DNA of 64,000 bases from Begonia masoniana (GCA_022432975.1 CM039515.1:20091554-20155553), one strand, 5' to 3'. Positions 1 through 11,590 are shown, counted from the first letter of the stretch. Numbers and translations: made by a program. Notes: generated by a model from the sequence alone, not told the origin.

Positions 1-824
1 AACTCTGGACAATTAAATTGCAGAAGACGGAGTAAATCAGAGGAAGCAAACCGTAAAAAACCAGGTTCAGGTACCACTTCCGGCAAGATCCCCGCCCCAC
101 TCCAAAAAAACCGAACGAAAATGGCGGTGAAATTTCTCAGATTTTTCACTCCTTTAGTTTGACGTTGCTTTGCCACTTCCTGTATTTGTACTCCCAGCTT
201 TTTACTTTGGCCTTTTTCTTCGTCGATTTGACTTCCATTCAACGTCGCAAACCGTTATCTTTTCATGAAATGGTTTGACGGCGTTAAGAAACGGCCAAAT
301 TTGAAAAACAATGTGGAGGGACAACGTACTCTGTCAAGCGGGTCCCACTATCTCATAGATAATGAAATCAAAATCTTTGGTAAATTTAATTTAATGCCCT
401 AATCTTAACGTGTCACCTAACATTGCTCATATTTTATTTATTTATTAACATAAATAATACATTTTTTAAATATTATAACTACTTAATTTCTATGAATCAC
501 AAGAATAAATAAAGAGAAAAAAACTAAATTAATAAATTAAATAAGTAGTAAATGTCTAAGCTCCCTATTCACGTAGTTTGTGTTGGCATTTATAATCACA
601 AGAGATGACCATGAAATTTTAATTGCACCACTCCTCGTCGATTGAACATGCTTCTATCTAATACGATAATCTACACGTTGACGTGTTATTTCCCGACGCT
701 ATGGACTTTGTCGAGACAAATTTTGTTACGTCAAAAAAGTGATATACAAATTTTGTTCGAATAATCAGATTAATGGACACTGATTATTCATCTAAAAAAA
801 ACTATCCAATGTGTTGCGTTAAAT
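1..824. other. Intergenic, no recognisable gene
   Basis: The stretch is AT-rich with no open frame of note and no recognisable terminal repeat. I see nothing in it that supports a gene or an RNA. Confidence 0.5.
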
Positions 825-1014
825 GATTATATATATGTATAAAGTGTTGTGACTTTATGGGGTTAGTTAGAATCACTTCAAACTTCAAATGTTTCAAATG
901 GTCAAAAAGTTATTTTTGAAGATTATATATGTATAAAGTGTTGTGACTTTATGGGGTTAGTTAGAATCACTTCAAACTTCAAATGTTTCAAATGGTCAAA
1001 AAGTTATTTTTGAA
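825..1014. repeat. Tandem duplication, about 95 bp x 2
   Basis: Two adjacent copies (825..920 and 921..1014) run from GATTATATATGTATAAAG to AAGTTATTTTTGAA. They appear identical apart from one extra AT dinucleotide in the first copy. Such identity implies a recent duplication. No gene overlaps it. Confidence 0.9.
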
Positions 1015-1979
1015 TTTTTTGCCTCCATTTTTTCTAATTTCCTTGAATTTTCACTTTTTTTTTTTTTTTACCTATTTAATATGATGCAAGTTTCATATTT
1101 AAAAAAGGACACATTATATTTACCACTTTTTTTACACTCTTTTTACCACCTTACACACGTCACTCGTGAATTAGTAGAATTTAACTATTTAAAATGAATG
1201 ACCATTACATTGTAAGATAAAATAAACAGTGTAAATATAAAATGGGAGACATGAGATTACTCTGCTTAATATAGTCAACAAAATATAAGACTGTTGTGTT
1301 GTTAAGGTGTAGTATGACCCTGACTTTAAGAGTCGATAAAAAAGAGGACAGCACATGACCATTACATCAAATACTTTATAATTTTCGTAGCGGTGTGAAC
1401 TTATTTATTAATGAGGTATTGTTTAGAATCTTATTTGTTCAAAAAATAATTTGTATTATTAGTTATCAATGATCCTTGAAGCGAGATGTTGATTAACTTT
1501 GAGTAATTAAATTTAAACACGTGAATATTTAACCTTTTAATGAGAAAAATATGATTTGATTGTTCATGTAATATATAAAGCATTCAATTTTAATATAACG
1601 TCGGCCGAACCTCATTTTTGACGATTTTTCATCTGAAATCTTACTTTTCTCTTGGCCAAACCTCCAGATTCTACCGTTGTACTACCGAAATTATCAAATC
1701 CGACTGTTATTTATCCGAAATCTTCCAAAACCGAGCCTAAACTGAGCCAACCAAGCCAAATCCGAGCCAACCAACCCTAAACGGAGCCAAATCCAAAAAA
1801 GCGACCGATTTCGCCAGATTTCACTGGATTTGAGTATTTTCGTGCTGAAAATCTTCATACCGTGTCGTTATTTCATCGAAAATCCTGAAAAAAAACCCAA
1901 ATCTTCGAAAATCTAAAAAATTTCAAAATCCCAAAAATGACCCTGAGAATGTTTTTAGGTCGAAAAGCTCTTCGTCAGA
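1015..1979. other. AT-rich non-coding stretch, possibly outer flank of the left MULE
   Basis: No convincing open frame. From about 1600 the sequence changes to short repeated words (CCGAGCCAA, AACCGAGCC, CGAAAATC) just before the second MULE gene begins, so it may be the leader or terminal region of that element. I could not find a matching terminal inverted repeat. Confidence 0.35.
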
Positions 1980-2253
1980 ATGTACAAGGTGGCCCATCAA
2001 ACCGAGCGCCAGATGAAGAACCGCAACGCCTCCCGGTTATTATTCGATGGAGTTTCGAAGCCCGGCGGCTAAGGAGCAGTACGAGCAGGATATAAGAATC
2101 CGCTCGATATTTTAGAGGAAGACTGCCAACTTTAACGGTTGGGAGTATTTGGGGATCGAGGAGATGTTTGACGACATCTCTCTGCACGGGATGTACAACA
2201 TGCGGGGCAAGAGCTGCCATAAAGTTGTTCGCCTATTTTATGCGAACATGAGA

Positions 2254-4795
2254 TGTGACGTCCCTAATACTGTACCTAATTTTCCCATACTATTTTTTTT
2301 TATACTTATCATTATAAACTTTAGACCTAACCTTAAGCGGTTATTAAATCGAAATCAGAGTTCGTTTAGTAATTCGTTTAAAACAAATACTAAAACAATT
2401 AAAACAAATATGTAAAACAATTAAAAATATTTAAAAACAATTAAGCATCGGGCGAGGGACAAAAAGGGATTTTCATCCCAAATATGCTGGGGCGATTGAT
2501 CGCCCATAAAGGAGCGATCAATCGCCCGTAGGCGATCGCAACAGGCGAACAATCGCCTGTTGCCAAAACGCCAGTGGCGATCAATCGCCACAGTTTGTGG
2601 CGATTGGTCGCCACACTCCCTGGAATTCTAGGGAGTGGCGATCCAAGAGGGGCGATTGATCCCCTCCTCAGGCGATCAATCGCCACCCTCACTGCCTCCC
2701 TCCCTCTTTCGTTCCATTTCTTTCCTCTTTCTTTCTTTCTTTTTCTCCTGCACCAACTACACAATTACAACTTATACATAACCCTAACCAACACAATAAC
2801 ATCAAATATAAACTCACTCATATCCTCATCTTTTTCACATTCACTGAATCGCCCTAAATAACGACTCCAAACGTATTTAAAATATAACCAGACTTCGTAA
2901 AACCAAACCGCGTGGTTCGATTTAAAAACTGAACGATTCCCCTAATATCAAACATTTACAAAATACATTTTCAAAACGTTTTAAAACTCAAAACGTAACC
3001 TATCCACTATACAGAACCAAACATCCTAAAATGTCTCTAACTATACAATAATTCATAATAAACCCAGTTCGCCCAAAAACCCTCAAAATACCTAACCGTT
3101 ATCCCCACAGGTCAACATACGCGACGACTGCTCATATACACCACCGCAATCGTTCTTCTTCAACCATCCTGTACATCGGGCGGAGGAACATCGTCCTCAC
3201 CTGCTTCTATGTCACCTACACCATACAGACACACTATGAGCTAAAGGCTCAGTAAATTCTACGTAAATGCAGATGCGTGCAGTGCATATGAAGTTCAGAA
3301 ATCATGCATAACATACAGATCGTGGAAGACAGAATATCACCGAGATCTCATCCCCCTAACCGGAGAGAGCCCATCCAGCGGTCGGACTACTCTTTCCAGT
3401 TAGAGGAGGGGGGTACACGCTTACAACACGTACAACCGTGCCGGAGCCCCACCTCGCGTGACCAGATAACAGATTACGTATTTTATTACATTACATGAGA
3501 TGTGGTATTGGTCAGACCCTTAATCGGTCCACACAATAGATCGATAGCCCCCTTTCGGGCCACATCGGTTTTCTGAAAACATCGTGCGGAAATTCATTTT
3601 CATGCTTAGTTAAAATACGTGATGCATGAACAGTTATAAGCATAAAATAACAACCAACATGCATACCATCAAGATGAATAGAAACATAACCTAATAAGCG
3701 ATTAACCTAACTACCCAACCAAAGCAATTTAGACACACAATATTCTAAGATCCTCGACGCGACATCGAAGTACGGTGTAGGCCAATCGGCCAGAGTAAGT
3801 CACGAGAACTTACCTCGTGCGCGGTGAATTTTGAGCTCCTTCCACGAGCGTTGTTTGTCTGAGCCAAAACACAACAATTAACATTAACATGAGATTTAAC
3901 CGTTAAACGTCCAAATTTAACGAAACCTTAACTAAGGAAATTCTCCTAAAATTCTAACTTAGCTCAATGAGGCGTTTTCATCCATCAAATAACGCTCAAT
4001 ACCTCGAAATCACTATTAACGAGTTTTCCCCCAAAACTCGGAAATTGTTAAATCTCTAACATTCGTCCTAAATCGATAACTCTAACCAATAACGCTCAAT
4101 ACGTTCATTATATTCACAAATAGGGTAGAGCTATCGATTTCGAACCATAAACCGCGTTTTTACAAAATCTAAACAAAACCCTAACCGTTAAACTTTGGGA
4201 AAACTACGAATAGACTTTCTAAAACCATAGATTCTTATATAGAATCAAGTTTGGGGAAGAAAACGTGAAGGACGGAGGAAGAACAGAGAAAGAATGGACG
4301 TCGGAAGTGGGGAATCGTCGTTGATCGCCAAAGGGAAAGGAGAACGCGCAGGAAGAGAAGAAATGGCGTGGAGAAGAAGAAAAACAAATGATTTTAATTC
4401 AAATTTTGACTTTGCAAATTACTATTTTTGCCCTTCCTTTGATTTTCTATTAGTTTCGTCCTTTGTTTCAGTTATTTAATATACTATTCGTTTTCTCCAA
4501 ATTTTCTTACTTTACCCATAGCTCCAACTTATCATTCGGGTTCTGTTAAAACTTTCCGTTCGCAAAACGGACCTCGTTTACTATTTTTACTAAAACGTCT
4601 TTTATATTACGAGAAACTTAATTACTCGAAATATAGCGTTATTACTCTGAAAATTCTCGTAAATTCATTAAAATTCCTATTAATCATTAGGATTCTAATG
4701 ACGTGTTCTTTTTGTAAAACAGGTTTGATTTGACATATTTACAAAAATACCATCATATAATATAATATTAATATCCCGTAAAGCCGGGTATTACA
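2254..4795 (-). mobile_element. Solo LTR S1 (Ty3/gypsy type), minus orientation
   Basis: In minus orientation the LTR starts TGTAATACCCGGC at 4795 and ends GGGACGTCACA at 2254. The 5-bp TSD TGAGA is present at 2249..2253 and 4796..4800. There is one LTR only, with no primer-binding site or coding region, so it is a solo LTR left by recombination. Removing it with one TSD copy restores the reading frame of the gene it interrupts. It carries a splice-donor-like CACGAG|GTAAGT near 3810 and an acceptor-like GGTGTAG|GTGAC near 3215 (both minus strand), the plan shared by the other LTRs here. The short open frames inside it are not credible genes. Confidence 0.9.
2475..2695. repeat. Palindromic GGCGATYRATCGCC array in LTR S1
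   Basis: About ten variants of the self-complementary words GGCGATTGATCGCC and GGCGATCAATCGCC lie within 220 bp, locally GC-rich in an AT-rich element. In LTR orientation the array is in the last tenth of the LTR. RNA from it would fold into several short hairpins. Confidence 0.85.
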
Positions 4796-5720
4796 TGAGA
4801 AGTACCAAGATGGTGGGTCAATTGAAAACGTACATTTTCGGTACAGACATCACCGTAAATGGAGCTGTTATCAATGAACTGCTCGGATTTGGCATAGATG
4901 ACGTTGAACAATATTATCACGCTTCCAAACAGTGTGACTTTGCCAAAACAGAAGAAGGACTAAGCTTCATGCGGCAAATCCACTGGAATTCAGAGATTGC
5001 CGGGTTCGTGAAACCGAGATCGAGGGATTTGAATGTCAAAGCTCGGGTTCTTCACAACCTCATCAGCCACACCATCTTTCTGAGGGATGGACATAGAGAT
5101 CTTGTCAATTGAATGGATCTCTATGTGATGGAGAAGCTCTACACCAGCTAGATGTTAGACTCAGGATACATGATTGTAGGTCACATGGAAGAGATCGGGC
5201 GAACAAAAAACAAGAATCTGCCGTATGGGACCTTAATTTGGAAGATCCTCGAGAAAGCTCAGATTCAGCCTCTTGCCGGAGAGCAACTGCGAGCCCACAA
5301 ATTCGTCGATGTATTGGACAGGACTAATTTTATTCAAATGAGCCTAGTCGAAGTCGACGAGTCTTGGATGCCCAAGGGTTATCCCGGAGCCTCCACATCT
5401 CGAGATGTTCCGATGGAGGACGCCCCCGCCCCTTCCCCCGAGGAAGCCTCATACACTGAGTACGCCACTGCGCCGCCATTGTACTCCACGAGGCTAGTAT
5501 GTGGGAGCAGAAGTTTGATAGGATAGATAACTATTTTTTTGAGATGAGACAGACATTGGACATGATGCAAAACAGCTGGACTCAGAGGTGGGACATCATT
5601 TAGGAAAGACAGGAGTTAATGAGATTGTGTCAACTACGGCTCAAAGACTCGTTCGAGCGTTGGCGTGCAAGCGGGGGCGGCGAGGGCGACGATGTCGGCG
5701 ATGCCCCACCTTTACCGTAG

Positions 5721-6143
5721 TGTAGTTTATGTTATATATTTCTTTTAATGTACTATTTATGTTTGACATTTAGTAGTTTAAGATATGTGGTGGATCTGTT
5801 TGTTAGTTATTTAGTATATGTTTGACATTTTAGTATAGTTTATTTTTGTTCTGTAGTTTATTTTAGTTTATTTTTGTACTGGATCTGGCTGTTGGGTATA
5901 TATTTATGATATGAATATGCATGAATTATTCGAAGATAGCTATGAGGGAGTCATAAAACAAACGAAACTCTGTCAAATTTTTTTCATTAATTAATAAGTT
6001 GTTTAAATAATTAAATTAATTACATTATTTAAATTACTAATAAATTATTTATTATTTTTTTTTGTATCACATAAACTAAAAGAAATAAATCATCATGATT
6101 TGAATATAATTATAACAGTCAATTACAACATAAATTATAACGG
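5721..6143. other. Spacer between the two convergent MULE genes
   Basis: AT-rich with many TAGTTTATT-type words and no open frame. The corresponding spacer of the right copy (53022..53400) has the same low-complexity character, so it is probably the shared 3' region of both genes. Confidence 0.6.
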
Positions 6144-8265
6144 TCAATTATTTTTGCGTCGGCCGTGCATCGCAGATTCTTGTGTCCCCTCAAATTTTTT
6201 GAAGCCCATAAATGTGTCTTGAGAAGCAACGCCTGAAGTGGATCCCTGGTAATGACAAGTGCGACTATTGTGCCCCTTCTGTCCACATACACTACACGTC
6301 ATCTTCAAGTTCCACCTACTTATTGTCGAACTCGACGGCTCGTCGACATCTCGCACTCTTGTCTTCTTCGACCTACTAGGTTGGCGATATCTTCTCGACG
6401 GGATGAGTTGCTTCACATTTGTCACTACCAGCCACATTTGATTGCCGCTCACGGGTTGTATAAATTGTGAGTACATTTGCTGGTAAGGCACCCAGTGGTA
6501 GCATTAATGCACGTAGTTTTCCTGTGCCATTTTCATGAAACAGATGCATTGAATGACATGGACACATAAGATTCCAATACGCATCCACATGGTACAGTTG
6601 CACACACTCGTACTCATGTTGACTAGTGTATTGTTCGAGCCGTTATTCACCTCAAATTGTGCATCTCCCGCAGGCTAAGCACTCCAATGTCGATCTGTCA
6701 TTCCTATCTTGACAAGCTTATCCTTTATATTGGGACACAAGAAGTCTGTTGATTGGGCCAACTTCTCAAATTTTTTGATGATGCAAGTTATCATGCACTT
6801 TCAGATCAGTTTTTAGTCCCTCGCAGGCAGTAGAAGTGTATTGAATGATTCGCTCAAATTATTCAGGCCCATTTCGCACTTAGGGACCCAAGAAAAAGCA
6901 TGAAAAATCCAATATTTAGGTTCTTCTACTCATAGTCACGCGTGAGCATCCGGGCTAAGCTGAAATAATTTACTCATTTCGTGGTTGAAATGATACTCTG
7001 TCGGACTCCACATCGCATCTCTGTATGCTCTACCCCGAAACAGGAATTTGAAGTTTGCGTACATATGCCGGAGGCAGAAGCGCTGCTCGGAATCTTTAAA
7101 ACCCTTTTCCACGACATTCAACAACCCCTGAAATTTGAAAGACAAACAAAAATTTATATAAATGTAAGAATCACAATTAGAAATGTATTATACCTTTTGT
7201 CAATCTGAAATAAATGTACATCTGCCTCCCTCGGCAAGGTTCAAGTCTCGCTTCAAGTGGTACAAAAACCACGTCCATGTGTCGTCGGACTCTCTTTCGA
7301 CGTTGGCAACCGCAACATCATATATTCCATCGTTGCCATCAATACTCACGGCTGTGAGTAATTGTTTGGGACACAACCCCTTCATATGACAACTGTCCAA
7401 ACAGATAATAGGTCTAACAAACTGCAACAAACATACCTAGCACGCACTCATGCACAGATATATTCTTTGATATGCCCACGTGTCAAAGTCCACCTCGTAA
7501 GCATGCATGTATAACGAGCTACCTGGATTTGATCTATAAATTTTCGCTGCGTACAACCAGACTTGCTTGTACTATTCATCGCCGCTACCTTCATTACGTG
7601 TTCGAGCTATGCTTCTTGCTCTTTTAGCAATACTGGGCGTAATGTTGACAGTGAAATCCTTCCGGACTGTCTCGATGATGGAAGAAATTTCTCACGTAGG
7701 TTGACTTTTAAACCTGTCAAGATAATGATTTGCAAGATATTTTGCTCGAGCATTTGGATTCTTAACTACCCTCGCACAACTGTTAAAATAGATAAAACTC
7801 TTTATTTGATAGGTTTCCCCGTCTTGCATTTGCGACGCATGCAGTCGCCATGCACAACCCTCTACGCATTTAGCTGTCAGTCGTCGTTTGTCACATTGAG
7901 GAAATTTGATGCCATAACCATTTTTCAACTAATATTTGCATTTTTCGTCTTTAATTTCCTTTATATAACTATATTTTTTCCCAAAAAAAAACTCTCATTG
8001 AGATTTCTTCACCTACCGGTCCGATTTTTACCTCATTAACGTCCAACCTGGCCAGTGTTCGAAGCTCCTCGTCAAGAGTTCTGGAGGTCGAATGCATCTC
8101 TATTTCTTCATCTCTACCTACGAGATCGAATGCTCTAAGATCGCCATATACAGGAGTGGCGTACACATACCAATTGATATCGACATCAAAGCTTATTGGC
8201 TCGTCTAAATCAGTCGCTCTAATTGAAATATTATCTATCGTCGTCGCTAATACTTGAAATGTCAT
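6144..8265 (-). pseudogene. mudrA-like MULE transposase, broken, left copy
   Basis: Reading minus from 8265, coding blocks follow the MURA order: an N-terminal acidic block (8265..7969), a block GYGIKF...HYLDRFKSQPT typical of the MuDR N-terminal domain (7928..7692), the catalytic-core block RPIICLDSCHMKG / QLLTAVSIDGND (about 7412..7325), an RFCLRHMYANFK block (about 7080..7045), a SWIM-type zinc finger CNC...CVH (about 6615..6560), and a C-terminal CCHC knuckle CSVCGQKGHNSRTC (about 6290..6250) before the stop at 6144. Frameshifts and stops separate the blocks, so it cannot make a transposase as it stands. The start ATG at 8265 is probably not original: related copies begin at MD(D/S)..SIR, and that codon is ATA here. 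It converges on the second gene at 5720. Confidence 0.85.
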
Positions 8266-8807
8266 TTAAATAGGCCTGGAGAATGGCAAACCATTCTAAT
8301 AAAACGGTTTGCCGTTCTTCTGCAGTTCAGCCCGTGATCAACCAATAATTGATCACGGGTTTGACGAAGAACGATTTGCCGCTTGAGGAGAACGACAAAT
8401 CATTCTCTGAGGGAGCACTTGTGAGGGTGAAGACCCCCCGCGTTCACGTGCCACTGACGTGCGCAGGAGATCTTCACCCTTACAAGTGCCATCCGTCAAA
8501 CCTGTGATCAATTATTGGCTGATCACGGGCTGAACTGTAGAAGAATGACAAACCGTTCTATTAGAACGGTTTGCCGTTCTCCAGGCCTATTTAAATGGTT
8601 TGCTCTCTCCTTTCTCATACCACCTCTAACTCTACTCTTCTCTTCTTGATCTTTCTAAAGCTTCTCAAATATTATCTTGCTTTCAAGAATTTTCAAGTAT
8701 TAGTAACGACGATGGATGATATTTCAATTAGAGCGACTGATTTAGACGAGCCAACAAGCTTTGATGTCGATATTAATTGGTATGCGCACGCCACTCTTGC
8801 AAATTAA
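8150..8807. repeat. Head-to-head inverted duplication of the MULE 5' end
   Basis: Sequence from the left mudrA start outward (about 8150..8430) is repeated in inverted orientation at about 8440..8800. Matching landmarks are ATTTAAATAGGCCTGGAGAA (8264..8283) against TTCTCCAGGCCTATTTAAAT (8577..8596), the GTGATCA..CAATAATTGATCAC hairpin on both sides, and the first 30 or so mudrA codons. Arms are about 90% alike by eye. The left arm has about 50 bp extra near the centre, and the right arm keeps about 110 bp of leader that the left lacks. The 5'-terminal region thus forms a large imperfect palindrome. Confidence 0.85.
8712..8807 (+). pseudogene. mudrA N-terminal fragment (31 codons)
   Basis: ATG at 8712 begins MDDISIRATDLDEPTSFD and runs to a TAA at 8805. 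It is nearly identical to the N-terminus of the minus-strand mudrA at 8265. Upstream is CCTATTTAAATGG (about 8586), TATA-like, followed by a CT-rich leader. It is the coding end of the right arm of the inverted duplication, truncated after about 31 residues. Confidence 0.85.
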
Positions 8808-8859
8808 AGAGGAAATACTCGCTTATGGATCTATTTTTTCAATTTTATTAGACTAATCT

Positions 8860-9190
8860 AAAATAAAAAAATTTTATGTAAAAAAATAATTATAATTTGA
8901 AATATGTTCGGACTTTAACTTGTTATATCGGCTTCATCGGACCAAAAAGATTTCACAAAGTTTAATGCTTGCAAGGCAGGTTTGAGTACTGCACTCTTTT
9001 CATAATCTAACGATTTTAGATAAGCAGTTAAAATCGTTAGATTATGAAAAGAGTGGAGTACTCAAATCTACCTTGCAAGTATTAAGTTTTGCGATGTCTT
9101 TCTGGTCCGATGAAGCCGATATAATAAATTACAGCCCGAAGATATTTCAAATTATAATTATTATTTTTTATATAAATATTTTTTATTGTA
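8860..9190. mobile_element. Foldback (MITE-like) element, arms about 160 bp
   Basis: The left arm (about 8860..9018) and right arm (about 9028..9190) are reverse complements across a loop of about 10 nt. Near the loop the match TCTTTTCATAATCTAACGAT is perfect; arms also share GGCTTCATCGGACC and CTTGCAAGG. By eye arm identity is about 85-90%. No coding sequence. I could not define a TSD, so the superfamily is unassigned. Confidence 0.8.
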
Positions 9191-9372
9191 GTTTATTTTA
9201 AGAATATTTATTTATTATGAGTCATTCAAATTACAATTATTTATTTGTTTCAATTTATTTAAAGAGTTAAATCCAAAAAAATGCTCAAAGTATTGATTTG
9301 ATTTCACAAAAGGCTCAAAGTATTAATTTATCTTCTAGTAATGTGAAAAACATGTGGTCAAAATGGTAAAAC

Positions 9373-10333
9373 TAGGGGTGAGCAAAAAAACCGAGAACCG
9401 AAGAACCGGACCAGAACCGACGGTTTGGTCCGGTTCTGGGCGGTTTTGCCTTACAAAATAATAGGTATTGGTTTTTTTTTTCAAGAACCGCAGTTATTGG
9501 TGCGGTTCGCGGGTTTGGTGACCCAATTTTAACAGAACCGACCCGGACCAAGTGATTTTGCCCTAAGTTTTAGGGCATCGGCTCAAGCTTCAGTCTTCAG
9601 AGTTCAGAGACGCATCTTGGCGAATCTCCGACTCCGATATCGAGCGCTCTCGCCCTCGCCCAGTCGCTCTCGCCCTCGCCGTCTCTCATAGTCTCCAATC
9701 GCCGACTCGCAGCCCTCTGTCGCACACATCGACTCAAACCGTGTGTATACTTCTCCAGTCTCCTATGTAAAAGTAGTCGCCAAATTTTCGATCCGCCGGT
9801 GGCCGATCTTCTCCGATAGTCGGTGAGCCATTCCGATTCTACCCTTTCTTCTGCTCCTTTTCTTTATGCTCCTCTCCTCCAATGGGTTGGTTTCTTTGCT
9901 TCTCTGAAAATCTTACTCTAGAAGGCGATATCCTCGTTTTTCAGCGCTTTCGTTCGGCGGATTAGGGCTTCGAGAGATTTTGGATGTTTGATTTTTCTTG
10001 CTTTTGCTTTTTTGGCCGATTTTAAGCTTATTTTTTAAGCTAAAAATTTCGGTTTCTATGTTGCAATGTTGTGTTAGTTTCTATGTTGAAATTGCTTGCG
10101 TTTATGGAGTCAAAATCCTGCAGCAAAATTGGCTTGTGTTCTATTAAAAAAAAAAAAAAAAAACTTGGGAGGACCAGAACCGGACCAGAACCGAGACCAG
10201 AATTCTGGTCCGGTTCTGGTCTGGTTCTGGGAAAAAAATTATGCTTATTGGTGCAAAAAATTGAAAACCGAATTTAGTGGTCCAGTCCTAATTTCTCCAA
10301 AAACCGGACCGAACCGGACCACGATCACCCCTA
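9373..10333. mobile_element. Non-autonomous hAT element, 961 bp
   Basis: The ends are TAGGGGTGAGCA at 9373 and ...GATCACCCCTA at 10333, imperfect inverted repeats. The 8-bp TSD GGTAAAAC is exact at 9365..9372 and 10334..10341. Subterminal GGTTCTGGTCCGG-type repeats occur at both ends. The interior (about 9550..9960) resembles a GC-rich 5' leader and no transposase frame is present, so it looks like a deletion derivative. Its termini nearly match those of the large hAT at 15758 (TAGGGGTGGGCA), suggesting the same family. Confidence 0.92.
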
Positions 10334-10341
10334 GGTAAAAC

Positions 10342-10620
10342 ACGTTAATTACTTTAATTATTTAAACATGTTTCTTACTTTAATTAATTAAATACATTAA
10401 TTAAACAAATTATCAATCACGGTAAGAAAATTGTAATAAAATCAAATAATACAGAAAATAGTTCGTAAAATCTTTGGATGTCGAATTGAAGGCTTAAATG
10501 ATAAATGTTGGGTCTAAAAAGGCATAAAATGTGTGGGTTTCGACGAGAACTTTGATTTGATATATTAACTGTCTAAAACGGATACCCATGACAAAAGTTA
10601 TGGCCATTTGAAGTTTAAAG
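10342..10620. other. AT-rich intergenic sequence
   Basis: Sequence continuing from the target of the 961-bp hAT. No gene or repeat recognised. Confidence 0.5.
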
Positions 10621-10880
10621 GATCACCACGTTACATTGTTGAGGGCGAAGATTCCCCGCGAGGAGTTTTCTGAAGGAGAACGGTTTGCCATTATCCGCGC
10701 GTGGCAAACCATTCTCACGAAGCGGCATTTCACAAGACCCTCCTGCGTGCACGTGCCCCTCATGTGCGCTGAGGTCTTCACCCTCTGAAGTGCCCTATTG
10801 TGAGAACAGTTTGTCATTCTCAGTACACGACAAACCGTTATCTTTCAGAACATTTTCCGCGGGGGGTTAACGGTTTGCCG
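10621..10880. mobile_element. Relic of MULE terminal sequence
   Basis: It shares GCGTGCACGTGCC...TGTGCGC..GAG.TCTTCACCCT with the centre of the inverted duplication at 8430..8480, and the GAGAACGGTTTGCC / GGCAAACCATTCTC words with 8280..8330. It carries no coding sequence and is probably a separate terminal fragment or MITE of the same MULE family. Confidence 0.6.
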
Positions 10881-11581
10881 CAAAGCTATTTTTTTGTCAA
10901 TTTTCCATACTTTAAGTCATTTTTTGTACGAAAAATTTATTTGATCTATTTTTTGCACTTGACTTAAAGTTGAAGTCAGATTTTGGATTTTACCCTAATT
11001 TAAACATAATTAAATCAGGCCTTATTAATAAATTAAACCCTCAGATATCTCGTACTCTACACCTATTAGTGAATGGTCGAGTTGAACCCCTTTAGTAAAC
11101 TCTATTAATTCAGTGGTTAACAATTTAAACAATTTTAGATCAGGTAAAAATGAACAATTGTATATATTTACATTTTTTTTATGCTTAGAATGATATAAAT
11201 TAGTAAATACATTCAAATATAACGAATTTAAATATTTTTTATCCAAGAATTTATTTTTAAAATTTATTATATATAATATAATTGTAAAAATAATTTTTTT
11301 AAGTAGATATTAAAAAAAAACACTTTAAAGTTCCCATCGAGAGCTCATCCATTCGCTTTCGATATTAATTCTCGAAAAAATATTCATAATTTTCTTCTGA
11401 AACTTTTGTTGAACACTGATCTTTTTGATCCGACCCAAATAAATGAGGATATTGCGATTCTAACAAAGGTGATTATATCGTTGACTACCGTTATTATAAC
11501 GGAAAAATTTACTCCGTCCACAGCGAATGAAACTGCGCCACGTATTTTCTTTATATTGGTTCGTCGTCTGTGCTCTCGGCC
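10881..11581. other. Upstream region of the Alba gene
   Basis: AT-rich, without open frames or recognised transposon ends. The part from about 11300 onward is the likely promoter region of the Alba gene. Confidence 0.45.
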
Positions 11582-11590
11582 CTATATAAG
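11582..11590 (+). promoter_or_regulatory. TATA box of the Alba gene
   Basis: CTATATAAG lies 126 bp upstream of the start codon at 11716, with CT-rich leader between. This spacing predicts transcription starting near 11615 and a 5' UTR of about 100 nt. Confidence 0.65.

Larger units (their letters stand above)
1980..5720 (+). pseudogene. Putative plant transposon protein (Transposase_32-like), broken, second gene of the left MULE
   Basis: Coding similarity runs from an ATG at 1980 to 2253, stops at a solo LTR, and resumes at 4801 in register: the codons before the LTR read YANMR and continue as STKMVGQLKTYIFG after it. Visible family-like blocks are FDGVSKPAAKEQYEQ (about 2048..2090), a GWEYLG block (2139..2156), NVKARVLHNLISHTIFL (about 5030..5085) and LPYGTLIWKILEKA (about 5218..5260). 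Lesions include several frameshifts before 2150, in-frame stops at 5110 (TGA) and 5149 (TAG), a frameshift near 5500 and another stop near 5600; the tail ends at TAG 5718. It converges on the mudrA-like gene at 6144. The family name is from memory of its layout; the function of such proteins is not known to me. Confidence 0.65.

Noticed and set aside
2441..2861. Open frames of 95-107 codons on both strands
   Set aside because: Both lie in the palindromic array of solo LTR S1, where open frames on both strands are expected from the repeat.
7563..8039. 158-codon open frame on +
   Set aside because: It is antisense to the mudrA-like gene at 6144..8265, which has clear family motifs on the minus strand.
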